DNA of 64,000 nucleotides from Bordetella sp. LUAb4 (GTDB lineage: Bacteria; Pseudomonadota; Gammaproteobacteria; Burkholderiales; Burkholderiaceae_B), in contig NZ_JAHPZX010000004.1 of assembly GCF_021325795.1 (NCBI RefSeq), positions 782,232-846,231 of the forward strand, in the 5' to 3' direction. Of the stretch, positions 1 through 8,723 are shown one piece after another; position 1 is the first letter of the stretch, and each line of letters begins with the position of its first letter. Made by a program: the position numbers and the translations under genes. The notes beneath the pieces were generated by a model that was given only the letters and a program-made list of their open reading frames with translations, did no database searches and was not told where the DNA came from.

Positions 1-2
1 TG

Positions 3-218
3 TCGGACAAGGGCACGACCAGCGCCAAGAAACGCGTCGATCCCCTGTTGACGCAGACCGGCCTGCCGCGCGATCAGATCATCGCGCGCATGATCGAGGT
101 ATTCAAGGCACGCCACGGCCTGACGGAGGGCGCGGTCAGCGCGGACGAGCTGGCACAGGCCGACCAGCAGGCACGCGAGCGCTTCGGCACGGAAGCCTGG
201 CTGCAGCAAGTGCCGTGA
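3..218 (+). CDS. C-terminal fragment of a gene cut by the window edge
   Basis: An open frame runs from the left edge to a TGA at 216-218 and encodes about 71 residues ending in AWLQQVP. Codon use (GC-rich third positions) is like that of neighbouring genes, which supports real coding. The tail is hydrophilic and probably helical, with no motif I recognise, so no function is assigned. The next gene starts about 110 bases downstream on the same strand. Confidence 0.6.
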   Translation, partial: SDKGTTSAKKRVDPLLTQTGLPRDQIIARMIEVFKARHGLTEGAVSADELAQADQQARERFGTEAWLQQVP

Positions 219-330
219 AATGCATCCCCGGCGGACACACCAGAGGCATGCGGTGCCGCCAGCCGATTCCGATATCATCATGTGGCGCGGCGCCAGGCCG
301 TCGCGTTCGCGACAACCGCAGGAACGACCG

Positions 331-1185
331 ATGATGCCGATCTCTTCCCTTCTTACCCGTCCTTTCTCCAGCCCGCGCTCCAATACCCGGCGCCCGCGCG
401 CGCTACGGGCCGCCGGCACCGCGCTGTGCCTGGCCCTGCTGGCCGCCTGCGGCAGCACCCCGCCGGAGACCATCAGCCTGCCATCGAAACAGGCGGGTCC
501 TAGCGTGCAGAAAGGCGACGTCGAGGTGAAGTCGATCGAGTGGAAGCGGAGCAAGCCCAACTGCAAGGGTGATGACTGCCCACGCATCGAGGTCGACTCG
601 GTGGCCTTCCCCGCCATCCCGCGGTTGACGCAGTTGATCGACCACGTGCTGGCCTATATGACCGGTACCGATCAACGCCTGCGTGGTCCCTACGAGACAC
701 TGGACGAGTATGCCGCGTGGTTCTGGAAGACCGCCCAGTCGCGCGACGCGACGTATTTCAAGGCCAGCGTGAAGGACACGGTGGGCGACATCATCGCGGT
801 CGAGCTGCATACCCAGCAGTACTTCGCCGGCGCGGCGCACGGAATTCCCGCTACGCAATACCTGAACTGGCAGCGCACCCCCGGCCGCGTCCTGGCTCTG
901 GACGAGGCCATCATCCCCGGCCGCCACGATCAATTCACCGCCGCCCTGCGCAAGGTGTACGACAAGTGGCTGTCCGGCAACGACGACGCCAAGCGCGATC
1001 CCGCCGCCTATGCCCGTACCTTCCCTTTCTCTGAAAGCGACAACTTCGCGCTGACGCGCGACGGCGTGGTGATCAAGTACGACGCGTACAGCATCGCGCC
1101 GTACGTATATGGCGAACCGGAACTGACCATTCCCTATGACGCTCTGGTGGGCATCCTCAAGCCGGACTTTCTACCTAAGAAATAG
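331..1185 (+). CDS. DUF3298 (RsiV-like) lipoprotein
   Basis: This 284-residue protein is probably an envelope lipoprotein. A basic N-terminus is followed by a hydrophobic stretch and an LLAAC lipobox with the lipidated Cys near residue 40. The rest resembles the DUF4163/DUF3298 fold of RsiV-type proteins: a segment rich in aromatic and acidic residues, the motif QQYFAGAAHG, and a final stretch with IAPYVYGEPELTIPYDAL, typical of DUF3298 ends. An upstream in-frame ATG at 220 exists, but the ATG at 331 directly precedes the signal sequence and has a GGAACG-like ribosome site, so it is preferred. The molecular role of such solo lipoproteins is not established; RsiV itself binds lysozyme and acts as an anti-sigma factor, which this gene shows no sign of being. 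Confidence 0.75.
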   Translation: MMPISSLLTRPFSSPRSNTRRPRALRAAGTALCLALLAACGSTPPETISLPSKQAGPSVQKGDVEVKSIEWKRSKPNCKGDDCPRIEVDSVAFPAIPRLTQLIDHVLAYMTGTDQRLRGPYETLDEYAAWFWKTAQSRDATYFKASVKDTVGDIIAVELHTQQYFAGAAHGIPATQYLNWQRTPGRVLALDEAIIPGRHDQFTAALRKVYDKWLSGNDDAKRDPAAYARTFPFSESDNFALTRDGVVIKYDAYSIAPYVYGEPELTIPYDALVGILKPDFLPKK

Positions 1186-1234
1186 TTCTGCCCGAGGAGC
1201 AGTTCTGCCCAAGAAGTAGTTCTGCCGGAGCAGC
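1184..1234. repeat. 17-bp tandem repeat, three copies
   Basis: Three head-to-tail 17-bp units each begin AGTTCTGCC. The first overlaps the stop codon of the lipoprotein gene. The copies differ at a few positions. No coding role is seen. Confidence 0.7.
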
Positions 1235-1494
1235 ATCAGCGCACGTCCGGCGGCGGCGTCTTTGTGCGTCATCACCTGCAATCTAGCCAAGCTTCCACGG
1301 CCACGGGCTCCATCTCTGGTTGATGCGGGGCCGCAACGGCAGTCATCGGCCAACGCCGAAATTGAACAGCGCAGCGTTCAGCGCCAACTCCAATCTGCAC
1401 ATGATTCGTTGCGGCCGCCCAGTTCCAAAACGACTGCATGAAATGCGACTGATCGAAAGACACGGCGCCGCTCCGTGAATTAGGGACTGTACTT

Positions 1495-1525
1495 TTCATA
1501 TAAGAATGATTATCGTTTATATTTA
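1495..1525 (+). promoter_or_regulatory. Fur-box-like promoter element
   Basis: An AT-rich island in otherwise GC-rich DNA contains AATGATTATCGTTTATA, which matches the core of the Fur consensus (AATGAT, then ATC, then TT), followed by a TATATT that could be a -10 box. It lies about 110 bases before the DUF2239 gene. The rest of 1235-1629 shows no convincing gene. Confidence 0.45.
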
Positions 1526-1629
1526 ATTTGTCTTGGCGTCGTAGAAAGCGATTCCTGACGCACTCCTTTTCAGAAGTTCCGACACGGCTATCGGCAATGC
1601 CGAATCACGCGCCACCCTGAAGACAATTC

Positions 1630-2322
1630 ATGCCACCGGATTACGCCATAACCCCATCCGCCGCACCGTCCTCGACGTTCACTTCGCAGCACGCTCCCTC
1701 TTTCAGCAGCTTCGACGGTCATCGTCGTCTAGCCACCGGCTCCATCGAAGTCGCGGCCACGGCGTTGAAGCGCGCCCTCGACGGTGGCGCGAGAGGTCCC
1801 TTGCTGCTGTTTGACGACAGCACAGGGCGCACCGTGGATATCGACGCACGGGGCGACAGTGCCGAAGTCATCGCACGCCTCGCCGATCATCCTTTGGTGA
1901 TCGAGATGGCCGAGACGCAGGCGGCCGCGGAGGCGGCGGCAACGGCGGCCGCCGGCCAAGTTGCGGGCACCGAGGCCACTCGCCCGCGTGGACGCGGCCG
2001 TCCCAAGCTGGGCGTTGTCGCTCGTGAAGTGACCTTGCTGCCCCGCCATTGGGAATGGTTGGCGGCTCAACCGGGCGGCGCGTCCATCGCGCTGCGCGGA
2101 CTGGTGGAGGAAGCGCGCCGAGCGGGCAAGGAAAAGGTCCGCATCCGCCAGGCGCGCGACGCGGCTTACCACTTCATGCAGACCGTCGCAGGCGACCTCC
2201 CCGGCTTCGAAGAAGCCGCCCGCGCCCTCTTCGCCGACGACCGCGCCGCTTTCATCAGTCACACCGACTCATGGCCAAACGACGTCTGCGATCACGCCTT
2301 GCGCATAGGGTTCGACGGCTAG
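1630..2322 (+). CDS. DUF2239 family protein
   Basis: This 230-residue cytoplasmic protein contains the family hallmarks: the early FDGHRRLATG motif (about residues 28-37), a central Ala/Arg-rich linker with RGRGRPKLGV, then REVTLLPRHWEWLAAQPGGAS and the C-terminal DSWPNDVCDHALRI. The RGRGRPK segment resembles an AT-hook, and the LLPRHWEWL block is conserved in the family. No biochemical function is known for DUF2239. The gene stands alone, behind a Fur-box-like element, so iron-responsive expression is a possible but untested link. Confidence 0.8.
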   Translation: MPPDYAITPSAAPSSTFTSQHAPSFSSFDGHRRLATGSIEVAATALKRALDGGARGPLLLFDDSTGRTVDIDARGDSAEVIARLADHPLVIEMAETQAAAEAAATAAAGQVAGTEATRPRGRGRPKLGVVAREVTLLPRHWEWLAAQPGGASIALRGLVEEARRAGKEKVRIRQARDAAYHFMQTVAGDLPGFEEAARALFADDRAAFISHTDSWPNDVCDHALRIGFDG

Positions 2323-2702
2323 ACGCCTGGAGAGCCTGTGCATGACCAGCGGCCTGATTGGCTATAAAAAGCCGACCATACAGACCGTACAGGCTAGCCA
2401 CACGATCTTGAATGCCTTCTCGGATAAATCTTTAAACGCTCGCCACAATCTCGCTCGTTTCTCGTCCTTCTAATGCACTAGCAAATATATTGCACAACAT
2501 TGCAAATAGTCGCTAGTATGACCGCACCCTCATCTCCAGCTCGCAGTTCCCCTCTGGCCACCATAGGTTGGTCAGTTGCATTGAAAATCGATTGAGGCGT
2601 TTCGCTCCACCCATCTCCAGCATCGGCCACTTAGCACCCCGCCAAGAAACATCGCAGTCCTCTATTCGTTACCCCGTCACCATCGTGTGGGAGTAAGTCG
2701 AT
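2323..2702. other. Intergenic region with TTGC/GCAA inverted repeats
   Basis: There is no convincing gene in these 380 bases. At 2481-2506 the sequence GCAAATATATTGC is followed by a second TTGCACAACATTGCAA, giving overlapping GCAA/TTGC dyads upstream of the decayed sulfatase gene. They may be a former operator. Confidence 0.35.
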
Positions 2703-3034
2703 ATGAAGACCTTGTTGCCAGCTGCCCGTCCCCGCGCCCTTTCGGTCGCGCGTCCTTCCCTGACAAAGATCGCCCCGAGCAAACTGAGCCGTGCACGAAG
2801 CATGATGGCGTTCGCGGTGCTTGGGGCAACATGGCTGTCCGCTACCCCAACCGCAGCGGCGGATGGCCCCAAAACGGCCGAGCCGGCGACAAAACAAGCG
2901 AATGCGGCCTTGGAGAAGGAACTGCCATTCTCGGACAAGACCTCTTTCGAACCACTGGCGACCAGGCGGGAGTATCCGATCTGTTGACTTCATTGGATAC
3001 CTTTGATTTCTGGTTCAACATCGTTACGCCGTAA
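2703..3034 (+). pseudogene. Alkyl sulfatase (SdsA/YjcS-type) remnant with large internal deletion
   Basis: The frame starting at 2703 encodes a signal peptide and then the segment KQANAALEKELPFSDKTSFE, the typical start of metallo-beta-lactamase-fold alkyl sulfatases. Shortly after, the frame runs into a stop at 2985-2987. The other frame across the same DNA ends in LLTSLDTFDFWFNIVTP (stop at 3032-3034), which is the C-terminus of the same family. Intact members are about 650 residues, so roughly 550 residues, including the whole zinc-binding HxHxDH region, are missing, and the two ends are joined out of frame near 2940-2970. The gene cannot make an enzyme. Identification rests on remembered family sequence. 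Confidence 0.7.
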
Positions 3035-3098
3035 TGTCCTGCGGGCGGCTGGCTGGGTCCGTACAGGTCAGCCGCCCACGAATCCATGGAGACAATAG

Positions 3099-3491
3099 AT
3101 GCGTAAATCTTTCGCGCGACGCGGGTTGATGGCTCTCATTTTGTGCGGGACTCCAGTGCTCGCCTGCGCCCAAGGGTATGGCGCGTTCAGTAACGACACG
3201 CTATACGGCACACTCAAGCGTAATGAAAGAGACAGCTTCGACCAGACCGTCGTGCAGGCGCTACAGGATCCGCAGGCAGGCAAGCGTTTCCCTTGGAAAG
3301 CGCCCGGCGCCGCCGGCCCGGGGGCGTTGACGGGGGAAGTCAATGCCGATGCCGCGCGCGACCAAAACGGCATGCCTTGCCGGCCACTGCACGCCACGCT
3401 GCGCCGTGGGACGACCGAAGAAGCCTGGACCTTCCTGTTCTGCCGACGCGCCGATGGGCAATGGAAGGTGGCGTCGCAGACCCGTAATTGA
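3099..3491 (+). CDS. Small secreted RT0821/Lpp0805-like surface protein
   Basis: This 130-residue protein has a clear signal peptide (basic MRKSFARRG, hydrophobic core, cleavage after ACA near residue 24). The mature part is small and contains two cysteines in the arrangement PCRPLHATL ... WTFLFCRRADGQWKV, typical of the RT0821/Lpp0805 and 17-kDa surface antigen group, where the C-terminal CRxxDGxW block is the signature. GGAG lies 6-7 bases before the ATG. Location is probably periplasmic or on the outer membrane. Function is unknown. Confidence 0.65.
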   Translation: MRKSFARRGLMALILCGTPVLACAQGYGAFSNDTLYGTLKRNERDSFDQTVVQALQDPQAGKRFPWKAPGAAGPGALTGEVNADAARDQNGMPCRPLHATLRRGTTEEAWTFLFCRRADGQWKVASQTRN

Positions 3492-3603
3492 AATGCACCG
3501 CCTGTCATGTCGATAAGGCCGCACAGTCGCGGTGCGTCGGCCAGGTCTGCCGCCGCGCCGATTCCCGTAAGCATCAACCGTCTTGATTGCACGAGGTGGG
3601 CAA

Positions 3604-5016
3604 ATGGTCGAAGCACAGACTCTGGCGGACCGGAAAACGGTCGGGCGGCAAGCGCGGACGCGGGCAAAGCGGTCCCAACACGGGGCTATCGGCAATACCG
3701 CCCGCGATCCCGTTGACCTCTTGCGCGCCAACAGCGCCGGACGCGTCGAAGCGCTGGTGCCATTGCGCCATGGGCGCATGGCGGTTTCGCCGTTCACGTT
3801 CTTTCGAGGCAGCGCGGTCCTGCAGGCCCATGACCTTGCCGGAACCGTCGACTCCGGCATTGTTTTTCCGATCTGCGGCGATGCCCATCTGATGAACTTC
3901 GGCGGTTTCGCCACGCCGGAACGACAACTGGTATTTGACCTGAACGACTTCGACGAAGCCGCCACCGGACCATGGGAGTGGGACGTAAAGCGCCTGGTGG
4001 CCAGCCTGGCTATTGCCGGACGACATGCCGGCGCGGGAAAAGCGACGATAGGCGACTTCATACAGACCGCCGTGCATGAATACGCCGAGCGGATGCGGGA
4101 ATACTCGACATACAGCTCGCTTGACCTTTGGCACGAAATACTTTCGCTCGAGCGCCTGCGCGATAACGCCCTGACAGAGGACGGCAGCAAACTCATCGAC
4201 AAAATCATCGCGAAAGCCGGAACCCGGACACACGACAGCGTGCTAAGCAAAATGGCCGTGCAGCGTGACGGGGCCTGGACCATACAGGACGCCCCGCCTG
4301 CCCTTTTTCATCCTGGCGGTCCGACTTCCTTGCTGGGACCCGCCAGCAACTGGTCCAATACCAAGGCGTGGCAGGGAAAGCTGGCCAAAGCCTTCGAGGC
4401 TTATACCGAAACCCTTGCGGCTGACCAGCGCTCCCTGATGGGCCAGTATCGCTTGCACGATATCGCCTTCAAGGTCGTCGGGGTCGGCAGCGTGGGGACA
4501 TTCTGCCTGGCGATGCTGTTTATCGATGGCCGCGGCAAACCCTTATTCCTACAGGTCAAGGAAGCGCGCAATTCGGTTATCGCCGATTACTACCCTGCGC
4601 ATGGTGAAGAGCATCAAGGCCAGCGTGTCGTGATCGGACAACGGCTGTTGCAGGGCGCGAGCGATGCTTTCCTTGGTTGGACCTCAGGCCCTGCTGGCCG
4701 GAACTTCTACTTCCGACAGCTGCGCGATATGAAAGTGTCGGTCGAGGTCGAGCGCATGAGCAATACCTTGCTTCAGGGTTATGCCCGCTTCTGCGGCTGG
4801 GCGATGGCGCGAGCCCACGCCAAGGCCGGCGGCAAGGCGGTGGAAATTTCCGCTTATCTGGGGCGCGGTGGAAGCTTCGCCGACGCGCTGGTCAAATACG
4901 CCCATGCCTACGCGGACCAGAACGAAGCGGACTATGCGACGTTCATCCAGGCATGCCGCTCCGGCAAGCTGGAAGCCCGCAGCGATGAAGACATGGCCGC
5001 GGATTTCCGCATCTGA
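3604..5016 (+). CDS. DUF2252 family protein
   Basis: This 470-residue soluble protein belongs to the DUF2252 family, kinase-fold-like proteins of unknown substrate. Visible hallmarks are PFTFFRGSA (about 55-63), ICGDAHLMNFG and DLNDFDEAATGPWEWDVKRLVASL, the block that resembles catalytic loops of aminoglycoside phosphotransferase-type kinases, and a late LRDMK segment. An in-frame TTG occurs at 3583, but the ATG at 3604 has a GAGGTG ribosome site six bases upstream and is chosen. It heads an apparent three-gene unit with a membrane protein (28 bases downstream) and an outer membrane protein. Confidence 0.85.
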   Translation: MVEAQTLADRKTVGRQARTRAKRSQHGAIGNTARDPVDLLRANSAGRVEALVPLRHGRMAVSPFTFFRGSAVLQAHDLAGTVDSGIVFPICGDAHLMNFGGFATPERQLVFDLNDFDEAATGPWEWDVKRLVASLAIAGRHAGAGKATIGDFIQTAVHEYAERMREYSTYSSLDLWHEILSLERLRDNALTEDGSKLIDKIIAKAGTRTHDSVLSKMAVQRDGAWTIQDAPPALFHPGGPTSLLGPASNWSNTKAWQGKLAKAFEAYTETLAADQRSLMGQYRLHDIAFKVVGVGSVGTFCLAMLFIDGRGKPLFLQVKEARNSVIADYYPAHGEEHQGQRVVIGQRLLQGASDAFLGWTSGPAGRNFYFRQLRDMKVSVEVERMSNTLLQGYARFCGWAMARAHAKAGGKAVEISAYLGRGGSFADALVKYAHAYADQNEADYATFIQACRSGKLEARSDEDMAADFRI

Positions 5017-5043
5017 GCTTGCTTCCGACTACACGGTGGGTTC

Positions 5044-5832
5044 ATGAGCTATTCACTCTTGCTGGGCAGCGTCGCGGCGGCATTTTTCGTGTGTTTGCTG
5101 GTCGCCATGCAGATTGGCCGCCGCATAGGCCAACACCGTCGGGCCGGAAAACATACGGCCCAGGCCGGGGCTGGCGCGATCGAAGCGGCCGTCTTCGCCC
5201 TACTGGGCCTGCTCATCGCCTTCACGTTCTCAGGTGCGGCACAAAGACTGGTCGAGCGGCGCAATCTGATCGTGCAGGAAGTAAACGCCATCGGGACGGC
5301 GTGGCTGCGAATAGGCCTCCTGGATGCACCCGACCAGGCGCGTATGCGCAACCTGTTCCGCGACTACGTCGATAGCCGGCTCGATTATTTTCACAACATC
5401 GGCGATTTAACGGGGCGCGATGCCATCGCGGCGCGGTCCGCGACGCTACAGAACGATATCTGGAATACCGCGATGATGAAGCGGAAGAATATCGATCCGG
5501 AGTTCATGTCTTCATTCGTGCAGGCCATGAATGACATGTTCGATGCCTTGACCACGGTGACAGTCGCGCAGAATGCCCACCCGCCGCCGGCGATATACAT
5601 TCTTCTAGGTGTACTCGCCTTGCTATGCGCTTGTATCGTCGGGCTGAATCTGAGTAGCGACGGCGGCCGCGGATGGTTTCACCAGGCGCTCTATGCCCTG
5701 GTCATGACGGCAACGCTGTATGTCATAGTCGATCTGGAATTTCCGCGTGTCGGCTACATACGCCTGGACCAGATCGATAGCTTGCTGGAATCGCAGCGAG
5801 CTTCAATGGGCGCCGCGGAGCCTGCGCCGTAA
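5044..5832 (+). CDS. DUF4239 bestrophin-like membrane protein
   Basis: This 262-residue inner membrane protein has transmembrane helices near residues 4-24, 45-65 (FALLGLLIAFTFSGAA), 180-200 and 210-230. The segment ERRNLIVQEVNAIGTAWLR following the second helix is diagnostic of DUF4239, sometimes annotated bestrophin-like. Bestrophins are anion channels, but function here is unproven. The gene follows the DUF2252 gene closely, and its stop overlaps the start of the next gene by one base, so the two are probably translationally coupled. Confidence 0.8.
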   Translation: MSYSLLLGSVAAAFFVCLLVAMQIGRRIGQHRRAGKHTAQAGAGAIEAAVFALLGLLIAFTFSGAAQRLVERRNLIVQEVNAIGTAWLRIGLLDAPDQARMRNLFRDYVDSRLDYFHNIGDLTGRDAIAARSATLQNDIWNTAMMKRKNIDPEFMSSFVQAMNDMFDALTTVTVAQNAHPPPAIYILLGVLALLCACIVGLNLSSDGGRGWFHQALYALVMTATLYVIVDLEFPRVGYIRLDQIDSLLESQRASMGAAEPAP

Positions 5833-6782
5833 TGGAAAAGGCATTTTCCTTGTATGCCTCTGTGGCGATAGGTCTGACGGCGACCTCGGTCGACGCGCAA
5901 AGCATCAGGCTGACGAAAGACGATCTGCAGAAGCGCGCAAATGGTGTGCTGGCGCTGATGTCATTCTCCATCGTGCCGGACATCACCACCAGTTCCCTAT
6001 CCATAGGCAGCGGCAATGCGACGGCCACCTCGGGATCGTCCGAGTTCTTCATGACACAGCTGGGCGGCGGAGACACGATTTCCAAGTCGGTACCGATCTA
6101 TCTGGAAGGGGTGATCGCGGCCAGCCGTTACGACCCCACGTTCGTGGCGACGCAGGGCACGGAACAAAGACGGGTTCCGACCCGGTGGAACAGCCTGTCT
6201 GCGACGGGAGGTATAGGCTACGACTTCAAATTGACCGATGAATTGAAGCTGCGTCCGATATTCAATGTTGCGCTGGGCAATGTCACGAGCGACCTGCGCG
6301 CGGCCAGTTGGTATGTGGGCAAGCAGACCGACAAGGACATCAACTTTCTCGACCGTGGATCCCTGAATGCCTATGGCCTTGGCGGGTCGCTGATGCTGGA
6401 TTACGAGCATTACCGGCCGGGTTACGAAGTCGACGTGGAACTGCGCTATTCGGACATCAGGTTGAAAAGCTTCGAAAGCTCGGCCGCCGTCCAGGGCAAC
6501 GCCGCGGCCCGGTCAGCGAACCTATGGGCACGCTATCGCGCCCCGACGGGCGCGACCTTGCTCCAGCGTCCTCTGCGTTACGTGCTGGAGCTGACACATT
6601 CCGAGTTTCTCGGCGATCAAAAAGGTGCGCTGGGCTTCGATCGCCTTACGTCCGTGGGGCTGGGCCTGGAGCTGGACTCCAGCGCCTACAAGATTCCCAT
6701 CTCCCGGACGCGGCTGGTAGGCAGATATGTGACGGGCAAAAATGTGTCCGGCTTCTCGATAGGACTGGCGGTCAGCTTCTGA
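5832..6782 (+). CDS. Predicted outer membrane beta-barrel protein
   Basis: This 316-residue protein has an N-terminal signal peptide (cleavage near VDAQS, residue 22-23), alternating-hydrophobicity strands throughout, and ends in phenylalanine (GLAVSF), as outer membrane barrel proteins do. Its repeated strands (for example SATGGIGYDFKLTDELKLRPIFNVALG) resemble autotransporter-type or porin-like barrels of about 12 strands. Start and upstream stop overlap (TAATG). Its place behind the DUF2252 and DUF4239 genes suggests a shared envelope role, but I cannot name a substrate. Confidence 0.65.
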   Translation: MEKAFSLYASVAIGLTATSVDAQSIRLTKDDLQKRANGVLALMSFSIVPDITTSSLSIGSGNATATSGSSEFFMTQLGGGDTISKSVPIYLEGVIAASRYDPTFVATQGTEQRRVPTRWNSLSATGGIGYDFKLTDELKLRPIFNVALGNVTSDLRAASWYVGKQTDKDINFLDRGSLNAYGLGGSLMLDYEHYRPGYEVDVELRYSDIRLKSFESSAAVQGNAAARSANLWARYRAPTGATLLQRPLRYVLELTHSEFLGDQKGALGFDRLTSVGLGLELDSSAYKIPISRTRLVGRYVTGKNVSGFSIGLAVSF

Positions 6783-6927
6783 GAACGCGGTGTTGCCATC
6801 AAACACCGGGCAGCTAAGCGCGGCATTCAAGGACTTGCGGCCAGCCAGCGTCTGGCGCGAAGCCAACTGGCCCAGGTCCTCGGTGGCGATGACGGACTGT
6901 TTCCCGCGTGCCCCCGGTGCGCGAGCC

Positions 6928-7887
6928 TTACATGACGTCAATGGCGATTTTTCCTCTCAGCCCGTTATCACGACTTTCGAGACGTGCATGCGCAAGAGGA
7001 ATCTCAGCTAGTGAGTAAGTAGCCCCCACATGGGGCCGAAGCTGACCGCGCTCCGCCAACGCGCTCAATTCATCGAGCTTGCCTTGGTTCTGGCGAGTGA
7101 ACACGAAGTGATAACTCGCATTCTTACCCCAGGCGTGAATGAGGTTCTGTGGCTGCGCGATGTCAACGATCGTGACGAGCCGGCCGAGCTGTGCAAGGGC
7201 GTGAGGCGTGCGCGAAAGCGTATCGCCACCGATAGTGTCGAAAACGACGTCGACGCCACGACCTCCTGTTTCATGCATGACGGCCTCGACATAGTCTTCA
7301 TTCTCGTAGTCGATGACGACATCGGCTCCCATGCTGCGTGCGAACTCGAAATTTGCCTTACGCACCGTGGTCATTACCCGCGCACCGATGGACTTCGCGA
7401 GTTGGATCGCCACATGCCCCACCCCGCCCGCGCCGCCGTGCACCAGAACACGCTCTCCGACTCTAAGCGCGGCCCGCACCACTAGCGCCTCCCATGCCGT
7501 TCCCCCGACCAGGCTCAGGCTCGCGGCTTCAAGGTGACTCAACGTAGCAGGCTTCTTCCCGATGATGTTTTCGGCAGCGACGTGGTACTCGGCATAGCTG
7601 CCTGCGCCATGGAAGATTCGAGGCGTATACCAAACCTCGTCTCCTGGAGCGAAGGCAGTGACACCCGCGCCGATTGCTTCAACGACGCCAGAAACATCGT
7701 GTCCGGTAATGGCCGGTAGCTGCACCAAGTCGGGGTAGTCGCCCCGCCGCACCTGAAAGTCCAAGGGGTTGATGGACGTCGCGTGGACCCGAACGAGCAC
7801 TTCTCCGGCGCCGGGTAGTGGCGTGGCGACTTCACGGAGTTCAAATGCGTCTGGACCGCCAAAGGCGTTAAGTGTGATGGCTTTCAT
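6928..7887 (-). CDS. Zinc-independent MDR quinone oxidoreductase
   Basis: This 319-residue NADPH-dependent oxidoreductase belongs to the medium-chain dehydrogenase superfamily, quinone reductase branch. The GroES-like domain includes [22 protein letters not shown] and [12 protein letters not shown]. The Rossmann motif [21 protein letters not shown] lies near residues 150-170, and a late substrate-domain segment is present. Cysteine zinc ligands of alcohol dehydrogenases are absent. It lies 60 bases downstream of an ArsR-family gene on the same strand, with a copy of that regulator's presumed operator just before its start. Repression by ArsR and release by an electrophile, quinone or thiol-reactive signal is therefore likely. 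Confidence 0.88.
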   Translation of the reverse strand: MKAITLNAFGGPDAFELREVATPLPGAGEVLVRVHATSINPLDFQVRRGDYPDLVQLPAITGHDVSGVVEAIGAGVTAFAPGDEVWYTPRIFHGAGSYAEYHVAAENIIGKKPATLSHLEAASLSLVGGTAWEALVVRAALRVGERVLVHGGAGGVGHVAIQLAKSIGARVMTTVRKANFEFARSMGADVVIDYENEDYVEAVMHETGGRGVDVVFDTIGGDTLSRTPHALAQLGRLVTIVDIAQPQNLIHAWGKNASYHFVFTRQNQGKLDELSALAERGQLRPHVGATYSLAEIPLAHARLESRDNGLRGKIAIDVM

Positions 7888-7912
7888 AGGTTTCTCAATT
7901 CGGTAAAAAGGG

Positions 7913-7932
7913 ATATCGGGAATTGTCGATAT
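7913..7932 (-). promoter_or_regulatory. Second ArsR operator copy, before the oxidoreductase gene
   Basis: The arms ATATCGGGA and TGTCGATAT are separated by two bases. This is an imperfect version of the perfect repeat upstream of the arsR-type gene, with the same arm length and spacer, lying 26 bases before the oxidoreductase start codon. Confidence 0.65.
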
Positions 7933-7947
7933 ATTGGGGTAAAAAAT

Positions 7948-8250
7948 TTACAGGTCTTTGCCGATGAGGCTGGCGAGCGTCTTGATGGCTTCTTCGTTTC
8001 GCTTGTAATAGGTCCACTGGCCAATGCGTCGGACCTCAACCAAGCCGGTTCTTTGCAAAGTGGCCAGATAGTCCGAGACCGTGGACTGCGACAATCCAAC
8101 GCCCTCCTGGATACTGCTTACACAGACCCCTACCGTATGAACGTCCCCTTCGTCTTGCGGGGGGAAGTTCTTTTCGGGATCTTTCAACCGGTTCAGGATC
8201 TCAAGACGAGTCCGGTTGGAGAGGGCTTTGAAGATTTCTAGTAAATCCAT
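7948..8250 (-). CDS. ArsR-family transcriptional repressor
   Basis: This 100-residue winged-helix protein starts FKALSNRTRLEILNRL, typical of the family. It has a recognition helix in VGLSQSTVSDYLATLQRTGLV (about 51-71) and a wing ending VRRIGQWTYYKRNEE. A single Cys (residue 43, GVCVSS) sits just before the recognition region and could be a redox or thiol sensor; the CxC metal site of classical ArsR is absent. The protein probably autoregulates through the palindrome at 8260-8279 and controls the adjacent oxidoreductase. Confidence 0.88.
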   Translation of the reverse strand: MDLLEIFKALSNRTRLEILNRLKDPEKNFPPQDEGDVHTVGVCVSSIQEGVGLSQSTVSDYLATLQRTGLVEVRRIGQWTYYKRNEEAIKTLASLIGKDL

Positions 8251-8259
8251 GGATGCATG

Positions 8260-8279
8260 ATATCGGGATTTCCCGATAT
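8260..8279 (-). promoter_or_regulatory. Perfect palindromic operator of the ArsR-type gene
   Basis: The perfect inverted repeat ATATCGGGA-TT-TCCCGATAT lies 10 bases before the regulator start codon. Confidence 0.75.
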
Positions 8280-8306
8280 GTCAATCCATTGGATTAAGCG
8301 TTGCCA

Positions 8307-8537
8307 TTATGGCAGGCTCAAGTCCAGACCGAGCGTCTTGGCAAGGCTGAAGGCAAGGAATAGCACGCCACCGAGCACCACGATGAAGATGACCGCCACC
8401 TTGGCGCTGTTGCGTAGCAGTGCGCGCGTGTCCTTCCCCTTCTTCCCTTGGTCGTAATGCCATTTGATGGCGAAGAACATGCAGATGCCGAACGCGAGCA
8501 CCTTGAACGTGATGAAGACTACTGGGACCCAATCCAT
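8307..8537 (-). CDS. Small two-helix membrane protein
   Basis: This 76-residue protein has two transmembrane helices (residues 3-23 and 46-66) separated by a basic loop (YDQGKKGKDTRALLRN) that should face the cytoplasm. The codon pattern is typical of neighbours. No family is recognised. It is divergent from the MocR gene, so it is a candidate target of that regulator. Confidence 0.6.
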   Translation of the reverse strand: MDWVPVVFITFKVLAFGICMFFAIKWHYDQGKKGKDTRALLRNSAKVAVIFIVVLGGVLFLAFSLAKTLGLDLSLP

Positions 8538-8659
8538 GATTTAAGTATTCCAGGCTATGACTTGACGGTAACTATCTTGGGGGCGCTGCCCCAAAACGCT
8601 GTTTCAGCGGCTTCCATTTGTTCAACCCCTAGTCCTGACTTCGACTCGGATGTACAAAT

Positions 8660-8700
8660 ATCCATGCATTAGCTATATTGTATGGACTATTTGCATGGAT
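8660..8700 (+). promoter_or_regulatory. Inverted repeat in MocR promoter region
   Basis: The arms ATCCATGCA (8660-8668) and TGCATGGAT (8692-8700) are perfect inverted copies with 23 bases between them, immediately before the MocR gene. MocR proteins commonly bind paired repeats in the promoter they share with a divergent gene. Confidence 0.55.
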
Positions 8701-8723
8701 TAAAACCCCTACAAGATAAAGAC

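Noticed and set aside
6788..6808. CGGTGTT/AACACCG hairpin as terminator after the outer membrane protein gene
   Set aside because: The stem is only seven bases with no T-tract on either strand, too weak to call.
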